Assembly (NCBI GenBank): GCA_965224745.1
Contig: CBDCZY010000001.1
Span: forward strand, 620,001 to 684,000
Source of the DNA: CBDCZY01 sp965224745
GTDB lineage: Bacteria; Pseudomonadota; Gammaproteobacteria; Methylococcales; Methylomonadaceae
Direction of reading: 5' to 3'
Length of the DNA: 64,000 nt
Each line of letters starts with the position of its first letter. Positions within the stretch are counted from its first letter, which is position 1. The notes beneath the pieces were generated by a model. It saw only the letters and a program-made list of their open reading frames with translations, had not been told where the DNA came from and ran no database searches. Both the position numbers and the translations under genes were made by a program. Shown here piece after piece: positions 46,369-56,182 of the stretch.

Positions 46369-48492
46369 TTAACCCATCTTCGTGACTTTGACATCGCTAA
46401 GTTATTGATATTTTGTTTTCATCGAATGATTCCATGAAAAAAAACCTTACCTTTCAACGGTGTTTTTTTCAGATCCGCTCGGTAGTGCCATTTTCGTCTT
46501 TTTGACCCTTGATTTTCCCCGGTTTTTCATTAATGCTAGGGACATGTATATTCGAAAAACCAAAACGAAATCCCTGGATAATGGCGGGGCCTACTTCACC
46601 TATCGGATCGTTGAATCCGTTCGCGTGGGAAGGAAAGTAAAGCAACGCACCTTACTGAATCTAGGCAAAGACTTCGCCATTGATCCAGAGCACTGGCCCT
46701 TGCTGACAGCCAGGATTGAACAATTGTTACAAGGCTGTGAGCCTCATCAGCAAGAATTGTTTCATGTAGCCGATGAGTTAACGCAATGCCTGGAAGCCTC
46801 AGCCCAGCGTTACAGTGCGCTTATCATCGCTAAGCTGGCCCAACCGGTGGATGCTGCCAGTCCAGAACCCGATTATCACACGGTTGATATCAATCATGTC
46901 GAAACCCTTCAAGCCCGCAGTATCGGTGTTGAAACGCTGGCGTGGCATGCGGTTATGCAACTACAACTGGATCAGAAGCTCACCGCACTGGGTTTTAATA
47001 AAGTCGAACTCGCTTGCGGCCATCGGTAACATTATCGGCCGTGTGGTTTCACCGGGCAGTGAATTGCACACCCATGATTGGCTACAATCACGCTCAGCGT
47101 TGGGAGAACTGCTTGACCATGACTATGGCCATACCAGCCTGACACGGCTTTATACGATCAGCGATAAATTGCTCAAACATCAGACGGCACTGGAAACGTT
47201 TCTGTCCGAGCAAGAGCAAACCTTATTCGAATTGAACCGTAGTATTGTGCTATACGATTTGACCAATACCTATTTTGAAGGGCAGTGTCACCAAAACCCC
47301 AAAGCCCAGTTCGGTCGTTCCAAAGAAAAACGCAGTGATTGTCCCTTGGTGACGCTGGGACTGGTGTTGGATGGTGAGGGATTTCCTCTGAGCAGTCAGG
47401 TTTTCCCGGGTAATGCCAGTGAGCCGGGCACCTTGGAGTTAATGCTGGATGGACTACAAAAAAAACAGCCATTACCGCAGGTCACAAAACCTGTGATCAT
47501 CATGGATGCCGGTATTGCCAGTGCCGACAACATCGCCTGGTTAATCGAGCAGGGCTATCATTATCTGGTGGTCAGTCGAGAGCGATCCGTGATCAATCCC
47601 ACCGATCAGGACGATGCTGTGATGGTGAGAGAAACCGAACACAGTCAGGTGTGTGTTTATCGCGAAACAGATCAAGACACCCACGAAACCCGGCTCTATT
47701 GTCACTCCGAACAAAAACAAAAAAAAGAGCAGGCTATCCGAAACCGCTTCCATGTTCGCATGGAAGAAGCACTCAACAAGCTTGATGCGGGCTTAAACAA
47801 AAAAGGGACGATCAAAAAATACAGCAAAATACTGGAACGGATCGGTCGACTGCGCGAAAAAAACCGGCGGGTTTCGCAAGACTACCGCATTGACGTCATA
47901 ACCGATGACGAGAAAAAAAACGCCATCCGGCTTGAATGGCAACGTGAACCTCAAAGTAAACAGAACGATCAACACTGTGGTGTCTATTGCCTCAGAACCA
48001 ATATCCCCGACTGGTCTGAAGAACAACTGTGGACGACCTACATCATGCTGACCGAGATCGAAGCCACCTTTCGAAGCTTGAAAACTGAACTGGGCTTGCG
48101 CCCGGTTTACCACCAAAAAGAAGACCGTGTCACCGGCCACTTGTTCATTACTTTGCTGGCTTATCATCTGGTGCATACGCTGCGCTATCAACTGAAGCAA
48201 CAGGGCATTCATTTAAGCTGGGACAGTATTCGTAACATCATGTCGACACAGCAACGTATCACCATGACCTTACCAACGGATGATCATAAAATGATTCACC
48301 TGCGGACAACAACGAAGGCGGAGCTACGTCAGAAACAAATTTATGAAGCTTTGAATATTAAACCCGACCTCATTGGTCAATGTAAAACAATTATCGATAA
48401 AAAAAATCTGTAGTGCCAACTGAAACAGATTGAAAATTTTAACTTATTGAAATAACAGGATATTGTAAATATAAGTCACGAAGATGGGTTAA
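46369..48492 (+). mobile_element. IS1634-type insertion sequence
   Basis: TTAACCCATCTTCGTGACTT at 46369-46388 is the exact reverse complement of 48473-48492. Comparison with the intact repeat shows only one TTAA at the empty site, so TTAA is probably the duplicated target and the IS proper has 16-bp repeats starting CCCATCTTCG. Length about 2.12 kb. Confidence 0.88.
46544..48413 (+). pseudogene. IS1634-family (IS4 superfamily) transposase, frameshifted
   Basis: The first part (from ATG 46544, MYIRKTKTKSLDNGGAYFTY) ends at TAA 47027-47029 after LGFNKVELACGHR. Homology continues in the frame one base ahead with AAIGNIIGRVVSPGSELHTH. Removing one T from CGCTTGCGG near 47013 would restore ELAAAIGN. 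The downstream part has IVLYDLTNTYFEGQ, VIIMDAGIAS and IEATFRSLKTELGLRPVYH, the DDE residues and the YREK-like region of the IS4 superfamily. Programmed frameshifting is not typical of this family, so the gene is probably inactive, or this is a sequencing error. Confidence 0.85.
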
Positions 48493-48794
48493 ACCCGTCC
48501 CTGGAGACTGGATTCCGGCAATCCCTGCCGGAAAGACGAGGGAAGAGAATAATGAAGCATTTTTACTCCATTTTTACTCATAGTCCCAAGGCCATATGCA
48601 AATCTATCGTCTTCGATTAAACGTTCACCACACAGCTCAAATAAACCGTCATATCGTCACGGACTGCCGGTATCCAGATTATAGGGAGGTAATGCTAGAC
48701 TTTGCCCTCCATGGTTTCTGGCAATCCCTGTCGGAATGACGTTCAGGGGAGAGACGAATTATTTAATCTGACAAAGTAGAATTATGGTGGAAAT

Positions 48795-49160
48795 TTAGCC
48801 GACAGGGCGCAGGTTTCGCAGTTCTTGTTCTGTAAACAATCGGGAAATGACCATAAACCGTACTCCCAAGGGTATTTCCAGCGAAAAGCTGGAACCTCGC
48901 CCTGCGGATACGTCAATCGTCAAGTGAGTATTTTGCCAATATTCGAACTGATCGGCTGCCATGTAAAACGGGCAGCCATGGATTTCACCCAATAACACAT
49001 CACGGCTGCCGACCATAAACTCATCCACACTGAAACACATGGGCGCAGAGCCGTCACAACATCCACCGCTTTGGTGAAACAGTAGCGCGCCGTGCTTTTC
49101 ACGTAATTGGTCGATGACGTGTTTGGCTTTTTCGGTCACCCTGACGCGTTCTGTGAACAT
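48795..49160 (-). CDS. DUF779 protein
   Basis: 121 aa. Conserved LLFHQSGGCCDGSAPMC near residue 26 (paired cysteines), GCPFYMAADQFEYWQNTHL and GRGSSFSLEIPLGVRFM. This family is repeatedly found beside aldehyde dehydrogenases of the ExaC/AcoD type and may assist or regulate them; its molecular role is unknown to me. It lies 34 bp after the aldehyde dehydrogenase gene on the same strand. Confidence 0.88.
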   Translation of the reverse strand: MFTERVRVTEKAKHVIDQLREKHGALLFHQSGGCCDGSAPMCFSVDEFMVGSRDVLLGEIHGCPFYMAADQFEYWQNTHLTIDVSAGRGSSFSLEIPLGVRFMVISRLFTEQELRNLRPVG

Positions 49161-49194
49161 GATTTTTCTATGCTTCGGCTTTGAATAGAAAAAG

Positions 49195-50691
49195 CTAGAA
49201 AAAACCCAGTGGATTTTTGTCGTAAGACATCAGAACATTCTTGGTCATACGATAATGATTCAACATCATCTTGTGCGTTTCTCGGCCAATACCAGACTTC
49301 TTTTGCCCACCGAATGAAGCATGTGCCGGATACAAATGATAGCAATTGGCCCAAACTCTTCCGGCTTGAATGCCCCGGACAAAAGTTTGCATCTGATGAA
49401 TATCACGCGTCCAAACGCCAGAACCTAATCCGTAAAGCGTATCGTTGGCTATTTCCAGTGCTTCTGCTTCATTCTTAAAGGTAGTGACACTCAACACCGG
49501 CCCGAAAATCTCTTCTTGAAAAATTCGCATCTTGTTATGGCCTTTTAGAACAGTCGGTTGAATATAGTAGCCATTAGGGTAACTGGCGTTTTGATAGGTT
49601 GCGCCACCGGCTAACACTTCAGCCCCTTCCTGTTTGCCGATATCGATATAATTTAGAATCTTTTCATATTGATCATTGGAGGCTTGAGCGCCCATCATGG
49701 TTTCCGGGTTTAATGGATCCCCCAGTTTGATGGCTTCAACCCTTTTTAAACAACGCTCCATAAAAGCGTCATAAATGTTTTCCTGGATTAAAGCGCGTGA
49801 TGGACAGGTGCAGACCTCACCTTGATTTAACGCGAACATCACCAGTCCCTCGATTGCTTTATCCAGAAAATTGTCATCTTCCGCCATGACGCTGTCGAAG
49901 AAAATATTGGGCGATTTACCCCCTAACTCCAGGGTGACTGGAATGATGTTTTCCGAGGCATATTGCATGATCAACCGGCCGGTTGTCGTTTCGCCTGTAA
50001 ACGCAACTTTTTTGATTTTTGGGTGGGTCGCCAGGGGTTTTCCAGCTTCAATGCCAAAACCGTTGACGATGTTGAGTACGCCTGGTGGTAATAAATCAGC
50101 AATCAGTTCCATGACGACCAGGATAGAAACAGGTGTTTGTTCTGCTGGTTTTAGAACCACGCAATTTCCAGCCGCCAGTGCAGGCGCCAGTTTCCAGGTT
50201 GCCATTAGAATCGGGAAGTTCCACGGGATGATCTGGCCAACTACCCCGAGTGGCTCATGTATTTCCATAGAAACCGTGTTGGCGTCGATGTCCGAAATTT
50301 CGCCCGTTTCGGCACGGATTACACTGCCAAAATAGCGGAAATGATCAATGGCCAAAGGAATGTCGGCTGCTAGTGTTTCTCGAATCGCTTTGCCGTTATC
50401 CCAGGTATCCGCCAACGCAACAGCCTCCAGATTGGCTTCTATGCGTTCAGCAATTTTGAATAGAATGTTACTGCGTTCCGCAACCGATGTTTTGCCCCAA
50501 CCAGGCGCTGCCTGTTCAGCAGCGGCAACCGCTTGGTCAATATCTTTGCTGCATGAGCGAGCGACTTGTGCCATAACTTGCCCGTCAACTGGCGAGATAT
50601 TATCGAAATAAGTTCCTTCGACAGGGGGTGTCCATTTGCCGCCGATGAAGTTGTCGTATTGGCTCTTGAAAGTGGGTTTTTGGTAAGACAT
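49195..50691 (-). CDS. NAD(P)-dependent aldehyde dehydrogenase (ExaC/AldB type)
   Basis: 498 aa. IPWNFPILMATWKLAPALAAG for the cofactor site, VTLELGGKSPNIFF with the catalytic Glu, and ALNQGEVCTCPSRALI with the nucleophile Cys. EEIFGPVLSVTTF is also typical. The sequence pattern is that of acetaldehyde/short-chain aldehyde dehydrogenases used in alcohol oxidation. ATG 50691 with GGAGGAG upstream is better supported than the alternative at 50706. Operon with DUF779 downstream. In a methylotroph it may clear aldehydes made by alcohol dehydrogenases (inference). Confidence 0.94.
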   Translation of the reverse strand: MSYQKPTFKSQYDNFIGGKWTPPVEGTYFDNISPVDGQVMAQVARSCSKDIDQAVAAAEQAAPGWGKTSVAERSNILFKIAERIEANLEAVALADTWDNGKAIRETLAADIPLAIDHFRYFGSVIRAETGEISDIDANTVSMEIHEPLGVVGQIIPWNFPILMATWKLAPALAAGNCVVLKPAEQTPVSILVVMELIADLLPPGVLNIVNGFGIEAGKPLATHPKIKKVAFTGETTTGRLIMQYASENIIPVTLELGGKSPNIFFDSVMAEDDNFLDKAIEGLVMFALNQGEVCTCPSRALIQENIYDAFMERCLKRVEAIKLGDPLNPETMMGAQASNDQYEKILNYIDIGKQEGAEVLAGGATYQNASYPNGYYIQPTVLKGHNKMRIFQEEIFGPVLSVTTFKNEAEALEIANDTLYGLGSGVWTRDIHQMQTFVRGIQAGRVWANCYHLYPAHASFGGQKKSGIGRETHKMMLNHYRMTKNVLMSYDKNPLGFF

Positions 50692-50778
50692 GTTGAGCTC
50701 CTCCAATCAATTCGTTGAATATATCCCAAGCAAATATAAACTATTTTTAATACCTTTAATACCTTTCGGGGAATGAAG

Positions 50779-51699
50779 TCAGGGTGAGTAGCAGCTAAGA
50801 TCATCTGCAAATAAAACAGAGCCGCTATAGTGTTTGCGAATCTCTTTCAGGGTTGATGTTTCTATACCCAGTGTTCGACGCATTCTGTGCGAAAGAACCA
50901 ATTTTTTAACGTTCGCTTTAGCAGCTATTTTTCCAATTACCGAGGGTGGCATATGAAGATTTCTGGCACCACCTTTGGCAGTTTCCGGAATAGCGTTATG
51001 CGCTACCAAAATATCTGCATTCCTGGCTAATATTTCCAGCGTATGCCGGTTACCATTCATGTCGCCACTGAATACGAATGATTTGTTTTTAGTCTCTATA
51101 CGCCATGCCAAAGAAGGAAGAGGGCCATGTTGGGTCGGGATTGCTGTGATTTTAAGGTCGTCCTCTTCATAAGCAACTTGAATCTTGTCATCGGCTATCG
51201 GAATATTCTTGGGTTTGAGATGGTAAGCTTCGTCCCCGCCGGGAAGATATCCATTAAGATACGGCCATACTCCATTTTTTGCCAAGAATAACGAATCGAT
51301 AAAATCAGTGGTCGAAGGCAAAAGACGATTCCCAGTTGGACCGAATACAGGTAAGTCGCGGGTACGCTGGGTGAAGAACGATGCTTTTATCATTGCAGGA
51401 AAATCTGCCGTGTGATCGACATGAAAATGGGTAAAAAGTACAACATTCAGGTCAATGATATTTGCCCCACTGGCAGAAAAACGCAGCGCCGAGCCGCCGC
51501 CCGCGTCGATTAATATACGAGCTTGCTTATCTTGCCAGACAAGATAAGCACTGGATGCTCTATCAGCGGTTAACTCTGGCCCCCCTGAACCCAGAACTTG
51601 AAGGTAAGCTGCTTCTTGGTTGGAACAAGGCACGGCAATAACAGGCGGCAATACCAAGATGCCTAAGGAAGAAAAGATGAGAGTAAGCCAACACTTCAT
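50779..51699 (-). CDS. exported MBL-fold metallo-hydrolase
   Basis: About 306 aa. Signal peptide MKCWLTLIFSSLGILVLPPVIA. The metal motif THFHVDHTADFP (HxHxDH) lies near residue 110, then FSGDMNG and VAHNAI, with LVLSHRM holding the last His. Pattern is RNase Z/arylsulfatase-like MBL, a group with very broad chemistry, so the substrate is unknown. The ATG at 51699 gives the proper signal peptide. Confidence 0.85.
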   Translation of the reverse strand: MKCWLTLIFSSLGILVLPPVIAVPCSNQEAAYLQVLGSGGPELTADRASSAYLVWQDKQARILIDAGGGSALRFSASGANIIDLNVVLFTHFHVDHTADFPAMIKASFFTQRTRDLPVFGPTGNRLLPSTTDFIDSLFLAKNGVWPYLNGYLPGGDEAYHLKPKNIPIADDKIQVAYEEDDLKITAIPTQHGPLPSLAWRIETKNKSFVFSGDMNGNRHTLEILARNADILVAHNAIPETAKGGARNLHMPPSVIGKIAAKANVKKLVLSHRMRRTLGIETSTLKEIRKHYSGSVLFADDLSCYSP

Positions 51700-51790
51700 G
51701 CAATTGATACTCGTTTTGCAAAAGGGCAAATATGTTATCGAATCTTACTGCATAGCCTATTACCCGACAAGCTAATTTAAATCAGCTTCT

Positions 51791-51884
51791 TTAATTCTAC
51801 TTTGTCAGATTAATTTACAGACTCGTCATGCCCGCTACCTGTTGGGTATGATAAGTTTGTTCATATTTCTGACAACGTAGAATA
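51791..51884. repeat. MITE-like element copy 2 (short)
   Basis: The left end TTAATTCTACTTTGTCAGAT (51791-51810) matches the intact copy exactly. The right end TCTGACAACGTAGAAT (51868-51883) is a diverged inverted copy. About 94 bp, most of the core deleted. Confidence 0.75.
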
Positions 51885-51925
51885 GCTATTCGGTGTCAAC
51901 AGCCCAGACTATCCTCGCAAAAATA

Positions 51926-53842
51926 TCAGCGTTGGTAAGCCCCAATATCGTGGCCAGCACCAATGGGACGGGCGTTATTTTCAATGTCAAAAGCTGGGGT
52001 GAAGCTTGCATCGGCAGCTTCCACTGCCGGTGAATCTTGCCTCAAACGATAGTTTCGGTTTGTAATATCAACGAACAATGGGTCTTCTTCTACAATATTG
52101 TTGCCAGTATTCACAGCAAGACCTTCCTTAATCGAAAGTCCGCTCGTTAAGATGTTATTCTTCACGAGTATATTTGTTGCTCTATCAGTGTTCAAGTCAA
52201 GGCCTTCGCGCCAAGATTCAGCTGTTCCACAGTCCACGAAGGTGTTATTGATGAACTGAAAATCATTGAATTTTCCAGTCCCTTCGGGATGATCGTATAC
52301 GAAGGCACAGTCGTACTCCACGTCATAAGCAAGATTATTGTACACTTTCACCGAGTTAACATCCGCTTTGCCCTCGGTCATAATCGCAAAACCATTGGGT
52401 ACGCCGTGCATCACGTTGTTATAAACTTCGATATCGTGAACGGGCGAGAACCATTGCAGACTGCCACCACCATCAATATAAATTGCGCGCCGGGTGATGT
52501 CATGAATATGGTTGTCATGAATCGTGCCATTGCTTGATCCTTCCTTGATGTCAATGCCTTCGCCGCCGTTAGTCGAAACACCTCCATGGCGGATCTCGTT
52601 AAAGGCAATTTCGAAGTTAACTACTCCGTTGGAGACAGTGATTTGCTCGTCGTAGCCGCCATCGTTGGCTTGCTCAATGAGGTTGTTGCGAATAACAATG
52701 TCAGTGACATTGGAATAGTCACCAGGGTTTTGTCGCCAAGGTACGCCCCATATACTGATCGCTGAACTTTGAGTATGATCAATATGATTATTTTCGATAA
52801 TGATATCTTTCACGCCGGGTCCTAAGACGAAAATACCTTTGTTGTCCTGATCATTACCGCCCATGCACTCCACGACCTTGAAACCACGAATTACGATGTG
52901 GCTTTGACCTTCTACCCTGATACACCGACCAGCAAGTATAACCTCTTCGTCAGGGTAGGCTGCGAAAGTGATGCGTTGCTCAGGGGAACCTGATTGGGTA
53001 ACATCTAAACCCTCAGTATACGTTCCGGCTCTCACCAATACAGTATCTCCAGGTGTGACGGCATCAACTGCTTGTGCAAAGGTAGCCCAAGGTCGCGCTT
53101 CCGTTCCGTCACCCGAGTCAGGCGCATTCAGATCAACGTAAAGTTCTCTCCCCAAGGGAGTATTAGCAGGCCTTGTAGAAGAATCATCAGATTCAGTTAT
53201 CGAGAAGTCCATAGCAAAGGTATCACATCCATCAGAACCGTTGGGACCTACCGCGACATAAATAATTTCACCAGCTACCAGCGAACCAAGATCGACCTCA
53301 AGCGTTGCGGTTTCTTGCCTATTCAGAACTTTTGAGTAATGTTCATGATCGCCCACCAGCACTTTTGTGATAAGACCATTGGTCCACTCGCATCCGGTGT
53401 GACTGATCTGGCCTTCAGTGACTAGATAGTGACCGTCCGTGGCAACGGTGTAAGCCGCAATCGCATATCGATCGAACGCTACGCCGTCGGACGTTCCTTT
53501 GCCGGGATGACCGCCAGTTGCATTGAGATGTCCATAGGCCATATCAGTTGGAGCGGGAAAACTGGGAGATCCGTCAGAATCATACCGATTTTCAACCCCC
53601 AGCAGTGTTTGATATCCAGCTGAGTTACCAATAGGTTCCGAAACGTTCCATAGATAGCTCCAACCGGCTGAAGGCGTCGTTGTAGCAAATGCCGTATTGT
53701 AGTTTGTAACCAACTCGAGACCAGCCGATTGGGGCGTGGTGCTGTTTGAAACTACAGATTCGACGGCGTATCCTGATCCCCAGGATAATAGGCCAGCGAG
53801 CTGGAATATAATGATTTTTGGCAATTTATTATTGTATTGCAT
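51926..53842 (-). CDS. secreted right-handed parallel beta-helix protein
   Basis: 638 aa. Signal peptide MQYNNKLPKIIIFQLAGLLS.. ending near YAVES. Residues about 40-220 form a beta-sandwich-like region. From ELYVDLNAPDSGDGTEARPW onward comes a parallel beta-helix typical of polysaccharide lyases and sugar-binding proteins, with repeated IVIRNNLIEQ, FEIAFNEIRHGG, GTIHDNHIHDITRRA and DIEVYNNVMHG rungs. ATG 53842 has the site GGGAGG upstream and a true signal peptide; the longer frame to 53878 does not. Likely acts on extracellular polysaccharide, but no lyase active site could be assigned. Confidence 0.85.
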   Translation of the reverse strand: MQYNNKLPKIIIFQLAGLLSWGSGYAVESVVSNSTTPQSAGLELVTNYNTAFATTTPSAGWSYLWNVSEPIGNSAGYQTLLGVENRYDSDGSPSFPAPTDMAYGHLNATGGHPGKGTSDGVAFDRYAIAAYTVATDGHYLVTEGQISHTGCEWTNGLITKVLVGDHEHYSKVLNRQETATLEVDLGSLVAGEIIYVAVGPNGSDGCDTFAMDFSITESDDSSTRPANTPLGRELYVDLNAPDSGDGTEARPWATFAQAVDAVTPGDTVLVRAGTYTEGLDVTQSGSPEQRITFAAYPDEEVILAGRCIRVEGQSHIVIRGFKVVECMGGNDQDNKGIFVLGPGVKDIIIENNHIDHTQSSAISIWGVPWRQNPGDYSNVTDIVIRNNLIEQANDGGYDEQITVSNGVVNFEIAFNEIRHGGVSTNGGEGIDIKEGSSNGTIHDNHIHDITRRAIYIDGGGSLQWFSPVHDIEVYNNVMHGVPNGFAIMTEGKADVNSVKVYNNLAYDVEYDCAFVYDHPEGTGKFNDFQFINNTFVDCGTAESWREGLDLNTDRATNILVKNNILTSGLSIKEGLAVNTGNNIVEEDPLFVDITNRNYRLRQDSPAVEAADASFTPAFDIENNARPIGAGHDIGAYQR

Positions 53843-53969
53843 GCTTTTCCTCCCTCCTGGCAGGATGAACTCCTGCATTCTAATATAAAGTTAGTTTCGG
53901 AATGTTAACGTACTTTTCCAGACAAAGATAACGATTATTGAGGAAAATAAACCTGGAAGCAATCATTAA

Positions 53970-55625
53970 CCTTAATCCGTGATTTAAGAAGTTAATATAA
54001 TGAGTTATCTAGCTGATTAATAAGCAATAAAGTGTTAAAATAGAGGCGTTAAAAACTTCACCCAACAAGTGCAAAATGAAACGTCTTATCATCGAACAAT
54101 CCACAACAGAAACTTATACAAGTCATTCTGGTTTGGCCTTAGTTGGCTTATGTTTAAATCGATATAGCACTATTCATAAAGCGCTCAAGGCCGGCATTCC
54201 TTTACGCCATGGCATTTCGCACAGCGACATCATCAAATCATACATTGGAACGCTATGTTTAGGCAAAAGCGACTTCGAAGCAATCGAGAACTACCGAGAT
54301 GATGACTACTTCAAGAACGCGCTGTCGATTAAGCACGTACCCTCAAGCGCAAGATTAAGACAACGACTGGATGAAGAGGCTGAAGCGCTATTGGTCATCA
54401 TGCAACAATGTAATATTGAATTTCTGACTCATGCCGGGGTACCGGTGACGCCATTGGCCACCCATCATGTCGCATTGGATATTGATGTGTATCCGATGAA
54501 CAATGAGAAGACCCAGAAGGAAGGTGTTTCCAGAACCTATAAAGGCCATGATGGCTATGCGCCGATTGCGGCTTATCTGGGTAATGAGGGTTGGTGTCTG
54601 CTTAATGAACTTCGAGAAGGTAAGCAGCATTGTCAAAACGGTTTTCAAAAGACGCTGGACCGCGTCATTGAATATGCTCGGTGCTTGACTGAGGCTCCGC
54701 TGCTGGTGCGTTTGGATAGCGGACATGATGCCTTGGATACCCGTGTCTGGCTGCACCAAAACCAAGTGGACTCTATCCTGAAATGGAACCCCAGAAAACA
54801 AGACCTGGAGGCTTGGTTAGCCTTGGCTGAACAACAAGGCAAATGGACAACGCCGAGGGTCGGCAAACGGGTCGCCTTGTTCAGTGTCCAAGAAACCCAA
54901 CAACAAGACGGGCAAACCTATCGCTTCCGCCGCGTCATGCGGGTTATCGAAAGAACTATGGATGCAGAGGGTCAAATGCTGTTAATCCCTGAGATAGAAA
55001 TAGAAGGCTGGTGGACCTCATTAAATTCGCTCGCCTACGCTGATGAACAGATCATTGCTCTTTACCAAGATCATGCCACTTCCGAACAATTCCACAGTGA
55101 ATTTAAAACCGACCTCGATATCGAACGCTTACCTTCGGGCAAATTTGCCACCAACGACTTGATCATGGCATTGAGCGCTTATAGTTACAATATCTTGCGT
55201 TGGATCGGCTTAATCGGGCTCATAGGCAACATCAGTCCTGTCCGTCATCCGGCCAAAAGAAGGCGAATAAAAACGGTTATACAGGAACTGATGTACCTGG
55301 CGGCTCGGGTCATCCATGCCGGGCGACGAATAAAACTTCGTTTCTCCAAACACTGCCCGGGTTTTTTAGCCTTTGAGTCAACCTACCATCGCTTAGCGTC
55401 AGGATAACGCCCCACTATTCTTAAGAAAAATGCGAGAACATGCCTCTCAGGGAGAGCAGTGCCTGGTGTACAGGATTTGGTGTCAATTGAGAGCTATTGA
55501 TGCTTAAATAGCCTCAGTGTGCTCGTACTATAAGCTATGTCAAACAATAACAAGGTATTAAAACGTTGAAATGTTAATGTGGCTTCCCAAGGATTGGTGG
55601 ATGCTCTTTAAGTCACGGATTCAGG
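53970..55625 (+). mobile_element. complete IS1380-family element
   Basis: Imperfect terminal repeats CCTTAATCCGTGATTTAAG (53970-53988) against the reverse complement of 55605-55625 (CCTGAATCCGTGACTTAAA). ATTAA abuts both ends (53965-53969 and 55626-55630), a 5-bp target duplication. 1656 bp, normal for the family. Confidence 0.85.
54076..55407 (+). CDS. IS1380-family transposase
   Basis: 443 aa, intact. HVALDIDVYPMNN, LLVRLDSGHDALDTRVWL and YQDHATSEQFHSEFKTDLD give the DDE residues in the spacing of the family, and the C-terminal LPSGKFATNDLIMALSAYSYN is characteristic. Probably functional. Sits inside the 53970-55625 element. Confidence 0.93.
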   Translation: MKRLIIEQSTTETYTSHSGLALVGLCLNRYSTIHKALKAGIPLRHGISHSDIIKSYIGTLCLGKSDFEAIENYRDDDYFKNALSIKHVPSSARLRQRLDEEAEALLVIMQQCNIEFLTHAGVPVTPLATHHVALDIDVYPMNNEKTQKEGVSRTYKGHDGYAPIAAYLGNEGWCLLNELREGKQHCQNGFQKTLDRVIEYARCLTEAPLLVRLDSGHDALDTRVWLHQNQVDSILKWNPRKQDLEAWLALAEQQGKWTTPRVGKRVALFSVQETQQQDGQTYRFRRVMRVIERTMDAEGQMLLIPEIEIEGWWTSLNSLAYADEQIIALYQDHATSEQFHSEFKTDLDIERLPSGKFATNDLIMALSAYSYNILRWIGLIGLIGNISPVRHPAKRRRIKTVIQELMYLAARVIHAGRRIKLRFSKHCPGFLAFESTYHRLASG

Positions 55626-55710
55626 ATTAATTTAGTCGGATCGATCTCGCTGAGCCAGGCGGTAAAATGAGATTAACTCATTGACAGGTCGCTTGACTAT
55701 TGAGAGCTAA

Positions 55711-55884
55711 TTAATTCTACTTTGTCAGATTAGATAATTCGCCTCTCCCCTGAACGTCATTCCGGCAGGGATTGCCGGAATCCAGGCTCCAGGGATGGAT
55801 CTAAGTTTGCCATCCATGGCTCTGGATACCAGATTCCAGGCTGGTATGACGAATTTGAACCATAATCTGACAAAGTAGAATTAA
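55711..55884. repeat. MITE-like element copy 3 (intact)
   Basis: 22-bp perfect terminal inverted repeats at 55711-55732 and 55863-55884, core TTCTACTTTGTCAG. The 174-bp element contains two internal hairpins, one around ATTCCGGCAGGGATTGCCGG. No coding capacity. Confidence 0.85.
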
Positions 55885-56182
55885 GGCTTTAGGTTTAGAG
55901 TGAAAAGACAGGTAGATTGTCCCTTGGGTGCTTGGCGATCCACAAACTGGGGAGACAATAATCAGGGTATATGAAACCTTAAGTCATTTGAAGTTGACTG
56001 CAACTATCACCAAGTGTTTGTACCCAAAAACAGAGAAAAGTACTGTACGTAGAGATCAGGATATTTTTGGTGTAAACAGTTAAACTAAAAATACCTCTGT
56101 TTGCTTTGATTATTAATGAACAGTACTGAGCCTGCTTAATGTTTCAGAAATACAGGCTCAATGCGTCATTATTTATTGCCAG
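55885..56182. other. intergenic
   Basis: About 300 bp between the repeat and the stop of the giant minus-strand gene. No terminator or other element recognised. Confidence 0.35.

Larger units (their letters stand above)
46289..48784. repeat. MITE-like element copy 1, split by an IS
   Basis: The left part 46289-46368 starts with TTAATTCTAC and aligns (reverse complement) with the intact copy at 55711-55884 through CCAGCCTGGA and GGCAAAC. The alignment resumes at 48493 (GTCCCTGGAG, GGATTCCGGCAATCCCTGCC) and the far end TAATCTGACAAAGTAGAATT lies at 48764-48783. Without the IS it is about 370 bp, longer than the intact copy, because a second partial copy of the core precedes the right end. Confidence 0.75.

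Noticed and set aside
46815..48413. Separate intact transposase starting at 46815
   Set aside because: The first 60 or so residues in that frame show no homology; the true N-terminal part lies in the other frame upstream.
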